The notes under the pieces were generated by a model. It was not told the origin of the DNA. It made no database searches and saw only the letters and a program-made list of their open reading frames with translations. Of a stretch of DNA of 12,916 nt, positions 5,367 to 12,492 are shown piece by piece. Numbering within the stretch: position 1 is the stretch's first letter; each line of letters starts with the position of its first letter. A program made the translations under genes and the position numbers. Source of the DNA: AVCC01 sp041736255 (GTDB lineage Bacteria > Pseudomonadota > Gammaproteobacteria > Burkholderiales > Burkholderiaceae_D); assembly GCA_041736255.1 (NCBI GenBank), contig JBGSTZ010000085.1, positions 1 to 12,916 on the forward strand, in the 5' to 3' direction.

Positions 5367-8069
5367 ATGGATCAATTCGCCAAAGAAACAATCCCGATTT
5401 CCCTTGAAGAAGAAATGCGCAAGAGCTACCTCGATTACGCCATGAGCGTAATCGTTGGTCGTGCCTTGCCGGATGTGCGCGACGGCTTGAAGCCAGTGCA
5501 CCGCCGCGTCTTGTTCGCTATGCATGAAATGAATAATGTCTGGAACCGCCCGTATGTAAAATGCGCACGTGTGGTCGGCGAAACCATGGGTAAATATCAC
5601 CCGCATGGCGATCAGTCGATCTACGACACGCTGGTGCGGATGGCGCAGAGTTTTTCGCTGCGTTACATGCTGGTTGACGGGCAGGGGAATTTCGGTTCGG
5701 TCGATGGCGACAGCGCCGCGGCGATGCGTTACACCGAGTGCCGCCTGGGAAAAATAGCCAATGAACTGCTGGCTGACATCGACAAAGACACCGTCGATTT
5801 TATGCCCAACTACGATGGCAAGGAAAAAGAGCCGTCGGTATTGCCGACCAAGATTCCTAATCTGCTGATTAACGGCTCTTCCGGGATTGCAGTCGGGATG
5901 GCAACCAATATCCCGCCGCACAATATTACGGAAGTCATCAAGGGTGCCTTGCACTTGCTGCGCAATGTCGACTGCACCATCGATGAACTGATCGAGATCA
6001 TTCCGGCACCGGATTTTCCGACTGCCGGCATTATTTATGGTGTGTCTGGGGTGCGCGATGGCTACCGCACCGGCCGCGGCCGGGTTGTGATGCGCGCCAA
6101 AACGCACTTCGAAGAGTTCGGTAGGGAAGGACGTACCGCGCTCATCATTGATGAGCTGCCGTATCAGGTTAACAAGAAAACCTTGCTGGAGCGTATCGCC
6201 GAACATGTGCGCGACAAGAAGCTTGACGGTATTTCCGATATTCGCGACGAGTCCGACAAATCCGGCATGCGCGTAGTGATCGAATTGAAGCGCGGTGAAG
6301 TGCCCGAGGTTGTGCTGAATAATCTCTACAAGCAGACGCAGTTGCAGGATACTTTTGGCATGAACATGGTGGCGCTGGTGGATGGTCAGCCGAAGCTGCT
6401 GAACCTGAAAGAGATGCTGCAGTGCTTCCTGTCGCACCGGCGCGAAGTCATTACTCGCCGCACCGTGTTCGAGTTGCGCCGTGCGCGCGAACGCGGGCAT
6501 GTGCTGGAAGGCCTGGCGGTTGCGCTGGCCAATATCGACGATTTCATTGCCATCATCAAGGCTGCGCCGACGCCACCGATCGCCAAGCTGGAATTGATGT
6601 CGCGCGCCTGGGATTCCTCGGTAGTGCGCGAAATGCTGGCGCGTACCGGGGCTGAAAATGCCGGCGGCATCGAGGCTTTCCGTCCGGAAAATTTACCGAA
6701 GCATTACGGCATCCAGAAAGATGGTTTGTACAAGCTGTCGGATGACCAGGCTCAGGAAATTCTGCAGATGCGTCTGCAGCGCCTGACTGGCCTGGAGCAG
6801 GACAAGATCGTCAATGAATACAAGGATGTGATGGCGCAGATCGCCGACTTGCTCGATATCCTGTCCAAGCCGGAGCGCGTTACCGTCATCATTACCGACG
6901 AACTGAATCTGGCCATCAACGAATACGGCGAAGGCAACAAAGATGTGCGCCGTTCGCAGATTGAGCTTAATGCAACCGATCTGGGTACCGAAGACCTGAT
7001 AACACCGCAGGACATGGTGGTGACCTTGTCGCATACCGGCTACATGAAGTCGCAGCCGATGTCGGAATACCGGGCCCAGAAGCGCGGCGGTCGCGGCAAA
7101 CAGGCGATGGCAACCAAGGAAGACGACTGGATCGACCAGCTTTTTATTGCGAATACCCACGATTACATCTTGTGTTTCTCCAACCGCGGCCGCTTGTACT
7201 GGCTCAAGGTATGGGAAGTGCCGCAAGGTTCGCGCAATTCGCGCGGCAGGCCGATCGTCAACATGTTCCCGCTGCAGGAAGGCGAGAAGGTCACCGTGGT
7301 GTTGTCGGTGTCGGGTGAAAACCGGACGTTCCCGGAAGACCGTTATATCTTTATGGCGACCAGCCTTGGTACCGTCAAGAAAACCCCATTGAGTGACTTC
7401 AAAAATCCGCGCAAGGCCGGCATCATTGCGGTTGATCTGGATGAAGGCGATTTCCTGATCGGTGCTGCGCTGACCGACGGCAAGCATGACGTGATGCTGT
7501 TCTCGGATGCGGGCAAAGCCGTGCGCTTCGACGAGAACGATGTACGGCCAATGGGACGTAACGCGCGCGGTGTGCGCGGCATGAACATGGAAGAGGGTCA
7601 GCAGGTTATTTCCTTGCTAGTGGCTGAAAACGACCAGCAAAGCGTTTTGACCGCCACTGAAAACGGTTACGGCAAACGCACTCCGATTCATGAATACACA
7701 CGCCATGGCCGTGGCACCAAGGGCATGATCGCGATCCAGACCAGTGAACGCAATGGCCCGGTCGTAGCTGCCACCTTGGTCGAGGCTAATGATGAAATCC
7801 TGATGATTACTACTGGCGGTGTTTTGATCCGCACCCGCGTTTCTGAAATCCGTGAAATGGGCCGCGCAACGCAGGGCGTAACCCTGATCGCAGTCGAAGA
7901 CGGCACTAAGCTCAGTGGTTTGCAGCGCATTGTAGAATCTGATATCGAGATCGAAATTGATAGCGACATTAATGCTGAAGTGAATAGCGCGCTTAATGGC
8001 GAAAGTAATGGTGAAGCTAATGGTGAAGTTAATGATGAGCGCAATGGTGATGCGCCGGACGAAGCATGA
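5367..8069 (+). CDS. gyrA: DNA gyrase subunit A
   Basis: GyrA is the cutting and rejoining subunit of the A2B2 gyrase that puts negative supercoils into DNA. The catalytic tyrosine is Y122 in AAAMRYTE, and the winged-helix part around HPHGD (78-82) is intact. The GyrA box, needed for DNA wrapping, is QKRGGRG at 571-577. The C-terminal propeller repeats follow to about residue 850. Length is 900 residues against 875 in E. coli; the excess is an acidic tail of seven 4-residue repeats (869-896). Position 83, where E. coli has Ser, is Gln here. No good Shine-Dalgarno lies near the ATG (AAAAGAG is 14 bases away), but the MDQFAKE...ISLEEEM start is typical of the family. The stop overlaps the serC start by 4 bases. 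Confidence 0.98.
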   Translation: MDQFAKETIPISLEEEMRKSYLDYAMSVIVGRALPDVRDGLKPVHRRVLFAMHEMNNVWNRPYVKCARVVGETMGKYHPHGDQSIYDTLVRMAQSFSLRYMLVDGQGNFGSVDGDSAAAMRYTECRLGKIANELLADIDKDTVDFMPNYDGKEKEPSVLPTKIPNLLINGSSGIAVGMATNIPPHNITEVIKGALHLLRNVDCTIDELIEIIPAPDFPTAGIIYGVSGVRDGYRTGRGRVVMRAKTHFEEFGREGRTALIIDELPYQVNKKTLLERIAEHVRDKKLDGISDIRDESDKSGMRVVIELKRGEVPEVVLNNLYKQTQLQDTFGMNMVALVDGQPKLLNLKEMLQCFLSHRREVITRRTVFELRRARERGHVLEGLAVALANIDDFIAIIKAAPTPPIAKLELMSRAWDSSVVREMLARTGAENAGGIEAFRPENLPKHYGIQKDGLYKLSDDQAQEILQMRLQRLTGLEQDKIVNEYKDVMAQIADLLDILSKPERVTVIITDELNLAINEYGEGNKDVRRSQIELNATDLGTEDLITPQDMVVTLSHTGYMKSQPMSEYRAQKRGGRGKQAMATKEDDWIDQLFIANTHDYILCFSNRGRLYWLKVWEVPQGSRNSRGRPIVNMFPLQEGEKVTVVLSVSGENRTFPEDRYIFMATSLGTVKKTPLSDFKNPRKAGIIAVDLDEGDFLIGAALTDGKHDVMLFSDAGKAVRFDENDVRPMGRNARGVRGMNMEEGQQVISLLVAENDQQSVLTATENGYGKRTPIHEYTRHGRGTKGMIAIQTSERNGPVVAATLVEANDEILMITTGGVLIRTRVSEIREMGRATQGVTLIAVEDGTKLSGLQRIVESDIEIEIDSDINAEVNSALNGESNGEANGEVNDERNGDAPDEA
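7971..8054 (+). repeat. Seven 12-base tandem repeats at the 3' end of gyrA
   Basis: Seven consecutive 12-base units each begin with AAT and are related to AATGGTGAAGTT. They encode NAEV, NSAL, NGES, NGEA, NGEV, NDER and NGDA, followed by PDEA and the stop. Units 4 and 5 differ at a single base, suggesting recent duplication, while the outer units have diverged. The reading frame is kept because the unit is a multiple of three. Confidence 0.85.
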
Positions 8070-9169
8070 CGCGCATCTATAATTTTTCCGCCGGGCCGGC
8101 AATGCTGCCTCAGGAAGTATTGCAGCAGGCTGCTGCTGAAATGCTCGACTGGCACGGCAGCGGCATGTCGGTGATGGAAATGAGCCATCGCGGCAAGGAA
8201 TTCATGTCCATCATCGCAGCCGCCGAGCGCGACCTGCGCACCTTGCTGGCGGTGCCGGACAATTACCGGATTCTCTTCATGCAAGGCGGGGCGATTGCTG
8301 AAAACGCGATCATTCCGATGAATCTGCTCGGTCGCAAGCCGCAGCCTGCAAGCGCGGATTACGTCAATACCGGTTCCTGGTCGACCAAGTCGATCAAGGA
8401 AGCGAAGAAGTATTGCAATGTCAACGTCGCGGCTTCTTCTGAAGATATCCATTTTTCGGCGATTCCTGCACGCGACACCTGGCGCTTGTCGGAAAACGCT
8501 GCATATGTACATATTTGCACTAATGAAACCATTGACGGCGTTGAATACCAGTTTGTGCCGGATGTCGCGGCTGGCACCAACGACGCGCCCTTGGTGGCCG
8601 ACATGTCGTCCCACCTTCTGTCGCGCGTGATCGACGTGTCGAAATACGGCGTCATCTACGGCGGCGCGCAAAAAAATATCGGCCCGGCCGGATTAACCAT
8701 CGTCATCGTGCGCGAGGATTTGATCGGACATGCACTGCCGTTTTGCCCGTCCGCATTTGACTGGAAACTGGTGGCAGACAATCATTCGATGTACAACACG
8801 CCGCCAACGTATGCGATTTACATCGCAGGTCTGGTATTTCAATGGCTGCAGCGCCAAGGCGGGGTGGCAGCGATCGAACAGCGCAATATCGCCAAGGCTA
8901 CCTTGTTGTACGACACTATTGATACTAGCAGTTTCTACAGCAACAAAATCGCTCCCGAAAATCGTTCCAGGATGAATATCCCGTTTTCACTGCGCGACGA
9001 TGCGCTCAATGCAGCGTTTCTGGCGGGCGCCCAAGAGCGCAGTTTGTTGCAGCTCAAGGGGCATAAATCGGTCGGCGGCATGCGCGCTTCGATTTATAAC
9101 GCGATGCCGATCGAGGGCGTGCAGGCGCTAGTGGACTACATGAAACAATTCGAGCGTCAGCACGCTTAG
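8066..9169 (+). CDS. serC: Phosphoserine aminotransferase
   Basis: SerC is a pyridoxal-phosphate enzyme that converts 3-phosphohydroxypyruvate and glutamate to phosphoserine; the same enzyme acts in PLP synthesis from erythrose 4-phosphate. The 367-residue length is normal. Family signatures are YNFSAGPAMLP at the start, MEMSHRGKEF near residue 40, NTGSWSTKSIKEAKKY near 100, and the cofactor lysine K203 in YGGAQKNIGPAG. The ATG at 8066 overlaps the gyrA stop (ATGA), so translation is probably coupled and the gene has no promoter of its own that I can see. It opens the run serC-pheA-hisC-tyrA-aroA found downstream of gyrA in Burkholderiales. A 9-base duplication covers its stop. Confidence 0.97.
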   Translation: MTRIYNFSAGPAMLPQEVLQQAAAEMLDWHGSGMSVMEMSHRGKEFMSIIAAAERDLRTLLAVPDNYRILFMQGGAIAENAIIPMNLLGRKPQPASADYVNTGSWSTKSIKEAKKYCNVNVAASSEDIHFSAIPARDTWRLSENAAYVHICTNETIDGVEYQFVPDVAAGTNDAPLVADMSSHLLSRVIDVSKYGVIYGGAQKNIGPAGLTIVIVREDLIGHALPFCPSAFDWKLVADNHSMYNTPPTYAIYIAGLVFQWLQRQGGVAAIEQRNIAKATLLYDTIDTSSFYSNKIAPENRSRMNIPFSLRDDALNAAFLAGAQERSLLQLKGHKSVGGMRASIYNAMPIEGVQALVDYMKQFERQHA

Positions 9170-9183
9170 CCGCATTAGCCGCA
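9166..9183 (+). repeat. 9-base tandem duplication across the serC stop
   Basis: TTAGCCGCA at 9166-9174 is repeated exactly at 9175-9183. The first copy contains the serC stop TAG (9167-9169), and the second repeats it as an untranslated copy. It lies in the 52-base gap before pheA. Confidence 0.8.
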
Positions 9184-9221
9184 ATTGCATTACCGGTCGC
9201 GGCCCGCATAACGAAGAAAAC

Positions 9222-10295
9222 ATGAGCCAAGATAAACTCCAACCCTTGCGGGTGCAAATCGATGCCGTCGATCAGCAGATACTGGAATTGCTGAATCAGC
9301 GCGCGCGTCTGGCGCAGCAAGTCGGGCAGCTGAAAGCCGAAACCAATGCGCCGGTATTTCGTCCGGAGCGCGAGGCGCAAGTTCTGCGCCGGGTCGCCGA
9401 ACGTAATCCAGGCCCCTTGTTTGACCCCGACGTACAAACCATCTTCCGCGAAATCATGTCGTCTTGCCGGGCGCTGGAGAACCGGGTCACGGTCGCCTAT
9501 CTTGGCCCGGTCGGCACTTTTACCGAACAGGCGGTATATCAGCAGTTCGGCCGTGCGGTCGAAGGCATGCCGTGCCCTTCGATTGATGAAGTGTTTCGCG
9601 CGGTGGAGGCCGGCACTGCCGATTTTGGCGTGGTGCCGGTGGAAAATTCGTCCGAGGGCGCGATCAACCGGACCCTTGATCTGCTGCTACAAACCACGCT
9701 GTTGATCAGTGGCGAAGTGTCGATTCCGGTCCATCACAGCCTGATGTCCTTGAACGGGACGATGGACGGGGTGCTGCGGATTTGCGCCCATTCGCAGGCG
9801 CTGGCGCAGTGCCACGCCTGGCTAAATCAGAATTATCCGAATATTGAACGCCATGCAGTCGCTTCCAATGGCGGAGCGGCGCGGCTGGCGTCGGAGCAGC
9901 CCGGTACGGCCGCCATCGCCAGCGAGATTGCAGGTCAGCAATACGGTTTGCAAGTCGTCAACGCGCACATCCAGGACGATCCGCACAATCGCACCCGTTT
10001 TGCGGTGATCGGCCGCTTGCAGACCAGTCCGAGCGGACGCGATCAAACTTCGCTGGTATTGTCGGTGCCGAACCAGGCGGGCGCTGTCTATAATCTGCTG
10101 GCACCGCTGGCCAAACATGGCGTATCGATGACGCGCTTCGAATCGCGCCCGGCCCGCATGGGCACCTGGGAATATTATTTTTACGTCGATATCGAGGGCC
10201 ATTTGCAGGATGACAAGGTGGCCCGCGCCTTGGCCGAACTAAAACAGAACGCCGCCTTTTTTAAGGTGCTGGGTTCTTATCCTTTTTGCGCTTAA
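9222..10295 (+). CDS. pheA: Chorismate mutase / prephenate dehydratase (P-protein)
   Basis: This bifunctional enzyme turns chorismate into prephenate and prephenate into phenylpyruvate, the precursor of phenylalanine. Residues about 5-90 are an AroQ-type chorismate mutase helix bundle (LRVQIDAVDQQILELLNQRARLA, written here in part: VDQQILELLNQRA). The dehydratase spans about 92-270, with YLGPVGTFTEQA, VPVENSSEGA and the catalytic NRTRF motif. The ACT regulatory domain covers about 280-357, with GAVYNLLAPLAKHG and ESRP, the phenylalanine-binding segment, so feedback inhibition by phenylalanine is expected. At 357 residues it has the usual domain order. GAAG at 9213-9216 is a weak ribosome site for the ATG at 9222. 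It lies 52 bases after serC and 24 before hisC. Confidence 0.96.
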   Translation: MSQDKLQPLRVQIDAVDQQILELLNQRARLAQQVGQLKAETNAPVFRPEREAQVLRRVAERNPGPLFDPDVQTIFREIMSSCRALENRVTVAYLGPVGTFTEQAVYQQFGRAVEGMPCPSIDEVFRAVEAGTADFGVVPVENSSEGAINRTLDLLLQTTLLISGEVSIPVHHSLMSLNGTMDGVLRICAHSQALAQCHAWLNQNYPNIERHAVASNGGAARLASEQPGTAAIASEIAGQQYGLQVVNAHIQDDPHNRTRFAVIGRLQTSPSGRDQTSLVLSVPNQAGAVYNLLAPLAKHGVSMTRFESRPARMGTWEYYFYVDIEGHLQDDKVARALAELKQNAAFFKVLGSYPFCA

Positions 10296-10319
10296 TTCCA
10301 TTCAACTCCGGAGTCGAAG

Positions 10320-11444
10320 ATGTCGATACAGTACGGTCCTGATTATGTGCGTGCAATTGCCCCTTACCAGAGCGGCAAGCCGATTGCCGAAGTCGTGCGC
10401 GAATTCGGCCTGGACGAGGCAACGATTGTCAAACTTGCTTCCAATGAAAATCCGCGCGGCATGCCGGAGTCTGCCCGCCTGGCAATGCTCGATGCGGTAG
10501 CCGATGTAGGCCGTTATCCTGATGCCAATGGGTTCGACCTAAAAGCGGCGATCACCGCCAAGTACAACGTGCCGCAAGAGTGGATCACGCTCGGCAATGG
10601 CAGCAACGACATTCTAGAACTGGCGGCGCACGCTTTTGTGCAGCCGGGCCAGGCAATAATGTATGCGCAGTATGCATTTTTAGTCTACCCGCTGGCGACC
10701 CAGGCGGTGGGCGCGCGCGCCATCGAGGTGCCGGCTCAGAATTGCGGCCACGACTTGAACGCAATGGCGCAGGCGATCACGCCTGACACTAAACTGATTT
10801 TTATCGCCAACCCGAATAATCCGACTGGCACTTTCCTGCCTGCTGCCGCCATCGAAGCGTTCCTGAAAGTGGTGCCGCCGGAAGTGGTGGTGGTGCTGGA
10901 CGAAGCCTACAACGAATACCTGGCGCCGGAACTGCAGTACGAATCGACCGAGTGGGTCCGGACTTACCCGAATCTGCTGGTGTCGCGCACGCTGTCGAAA
11001 GCGTATGGGCTGGCCGGCTTGCGGGTCGGGTTCGGAATTGCGCAGCCCGGCGTTACCGATTTGCTCAATCGCATCCGGCAACCGTTCAATGTCAATTCGC
11101 TGGCGCAGGCGGCAGCCATCGCGGCGCTGGGCGACACGCAATTTCTGCAAAAGAGCGCGGCGTTGAATGCTGCCGGTTATCTGCAGCTGACAGAGTTTTT
11201 CGATGCGATCGACTTGCAATATGTGCCGTCTTTCGGCAACTTCGTGCTGGTCAGGGTCGGCAACGACGTCCAAGCCGGCGCCCGCATCAATCTGGCCTTG
11301 CTGAAGCAGGGCGTGATCGTGCGCCCGGTCGCCAATTACGGCTTGCCGCAATGGTTGCGCATTTCGATCGGTTTGCCGGAAGAAAATGCGATCTTCATCG
11401 AAGTGCTGCGCGCGGTGCTGAAAGCGGAAGTGAAAGCGGCCTGA
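10320..11444 (+). CDS. hisC: HisC-type aminotransferase (histidinol-phosphate or aromatic)
   Basis: The product is a 374-residue fold-type I PLP aminotransferase of the HisC family. It shows KLASNENPRG near residue 40, NPNNPTG near 163, VVLDEAYNEY near 190 and the cofactor lysine K227 in SRTLSKAYGLAGLRVGFG. HisC normally makes histidinol phosphate, but family members also transaminate phenylpyruvate, hydroxyphenylpyruvate and prephenate. Placed between pheA and tyrA, away from other his genes, it more likely performs the last step of phenylalanine and tyrosine synthesis, perhaps both roles. This is inference from position. GGAG at 10310-10313, six bases before the ATG, is a good ribosome site. 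TGAAAGCGG is duplicated at its 3' end (11419-11427, 11431-11439). Confidence 0.92.
   Translation: MSIQYGPDYVRAIAPYQSGKPIAEVVREFGLDEATIVKLASNENPRGMPESARLAMLDAVADVGRYPDANGFDLKAAITAKYNVPQEWITLGNGSNDILELAAHAFVQPGQAIMYAQYAFLVYPLATQAVGARAIEVPAQNCGHDLNAMAQAITPDTKLIFIANPNNPTGTFLPAAAIEAFLKVVPPEVVVVLDEAYNEYLAPELQYESTEWVRTYPNLLVSRTLSKAYGLAGLRVGFGIAQPGVTDLLNRIRQPFNVNSLAQAAAIAALGDTQFLQKSAALNAAGYLQLTEFFDAIDLQYVPSFGNFVLVRVGNDVQAGARINLALLKQGVIVRPVANYGLPQWLRISIGLPEENAIFIEVLRAVLKAEVKAA
11419..11439 (+). repeat. 12-base-period duplication at the 3' end of hisC
   Basis: TGAAAGCGG at 11419-11427 recurs at 11431-11439, encoding the repeated residues LKAEVKAA just before the stop at 11442-11444. Confidence 0.6.
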
Positions 11445-11580
11445 GTGCGCATTAGCGTTTTTTACAGGGACGAGCTGAAAATATACTGTTTATTGTATTT
11501 TTAAATGCGCAATATAAATATGCGGAAAAGGTACTTCAGCGTTTCTTCGTCGGTACAGCACTTACAGTAGAGTCATTCCC
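11445..11580 (+). promoter_or_regulatory. AT-rich gap before tyrA with candidate promoter and dyad
   Basis: This 136-base gap breaks an otherwise tight gene run and is clearly richer in A and T than its neighbours. It holds an 8-8-8 imperfect inverted repeat, AAATATAC and GTATTTTT (11479-11486 and 11495-11502, one mismatch). A TATAAA box follows in ATATAAATATG near 11512, with a weak TTTATT about 18 bases before it. A six-T run after hisC (11458-11463) has only a 3-base-pair stem before it. Together these suggest a separate tyrA promoter that may be regulated at the dyad. Confidence 0.35.
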
Positions 11581-12492
11581 TTGTTCAAAAAAATCGTTAT
11601 TTTCGGTGTTGGGCTGATCGGCGGCTCATTTGCGCTGGCGCTCAAAAAGGTGGCTGTGGTGACGCAAATTGTCGGCGTCGGCCGCAACGCCGCCTCTTTG
11701 ATGCGTGCCAGCGAGCTTGGCATCATCGACGTCGCCAGCAGCGCCGATTCCGCTGCGCTGGCAATCTGCCTGGGGGATGCCGATCTGGTATTGATTGCCG
11801 CGCCAGTAGCGCAAACCGAGGCGATTCTGGAAGCTATCGCGCCGCATTTGCAGGCCGGCACCATCGTCACCGATGCTGGCAGCACCAAGACCGATGTGGT
11901 GGCCGCCGCCCGCCGTGCGTTGGGCGCAAAAATTGCGCAGTTCGTGCCGGGTCATCCGATTGCCGGGCGCGCACAAAACGGGCCGGAAGCGGCGCTGGCC
12001 GATTTATATGTCGGCAAGAAAGTGGTGCTGACGCCGCTGCCCGAAAATGCGCCGGCCGATGTGGCCCGCGTAGCTGCTGCCTGGCAGCAATGCGGTGCCA
12101 TCATCCATCAGCTCACGCCGCAGCAGCACGACCGCGTATTTGCCTCGGTCAGCCATTTGCCGCATTTGCTCGCGTATGCGCTGGTCGATGATATTGCACG
12201 CAAACCGCATGCCGACCTGCTGTTCCAGTATGCGGCCAGCGGCTTTCGCGATTTCACCCGGATTGCCGGCTCTTCGCCAGAGATGTGGCGCGACATTGCG
12301 CTGGCCAATCAGACCGCACTGCTGGGCGAACTGGATGCTTACATGGCGCAGTTGACGCACTTGCGCAGCGCGCTGGCAGATGGAGATGGCGCGGCGATGG
12401 AAGCGGTCTTTTCCAATGCGCAGCAAGCCCGGCAGCACTGGGAAAAAGCGATTGAAGCGTCAGAAAAACATCCTCAGGAAGGCGGTAATTGA
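11581..12492 (+). CDS. tyrA: Prephenate dehydrogenase
   Basis: TyrA oxidises and decarboxylates prephenate to 4-hydroxyphenylpyruvate, the tyrosine precursor, using NAD(P). The 303-residue product starts FKKIVIFGVGLIGGS, the dinucleotide-binding GxGxxG. DAGSTKTDVV and the active-site histidine region PGHPIAGRAQNGPEAA follow, then QHDRVFASVSHLPHLLAY and GFRDFTRIAGSSPEMW. It is the stand-alone TyrA_N/TyrA_C type with no chorismate mutase or ACT domain; use of arogenate cannot be excluded. The start is TTG at 11581: the nucleotide motif begins at residue 9, no upstream ATG or GTG exists in frame, and AGAG lies 8 bases before. The TGA overlaps the aroA ATG by one base. Confidence 0.95.
   Translation: MFKKIVIFGVGLIGGSFALALKKVAVVTQIVGVGRNAASLMRASELGIIDVASSADSAALAICLGDADLVLIAAPVAQTEAILEAIAPHLQAGTIVTDAGSTKTDVVAAARRALGAKIAQFVPGHPIAGRAQNGPEAALADLYVGKKVVLTPLPENAPADVARVAAAWQQCGAIIHQLTPQQHDRVFASVSHLPHLLAYALVDDIARKPHADLLFQYAASGFRDFTRIAGSSPEMWRDIALANQTALLGELDAYMAQLTHLRSALADGDGAAMEAVFSNAQQARQHWEKAIEASEKHPQEGGN
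12476..12482 (+). promoter_or_regulatory. Ribosome binding site fixing the aroA start
   Basis: AGGAAGG at 12476-12482 inside the end of tyrA lies 9 bases before the ATG at 12492. The alternative in-frame ATG at 12504 has no such site, so 12492 is preferred. Confidence 0.55.

Noticed and set aside
5313..6500. 395-codon minus-strand frame opposite gyrA
   Set aside because: It is a mirror of strongly conserved gyrA codons; the His/Gln/Arg-rich product resembles no protein family I know.
6693..7487. 264-codon minus-strand frame opposite gyrA
   Set aside because: Same reason: an antisense shadow of the GyrA C-terminal coding sequence without motifs.
7688..8671. 327-codon minus-strand frame across the gyrA-serC junction
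   Set aside because: It spans two certain genes on the other strand; its low-complexity Ser/Ile stretch is the gyrA repeat read backwards.
11448..11463. Terminator after hisC (CGC-ATTA-GCG then six T)
   Set aside because: The stem has only three base pairs plus a possible wobble, too weak for an intrinsic terminator.
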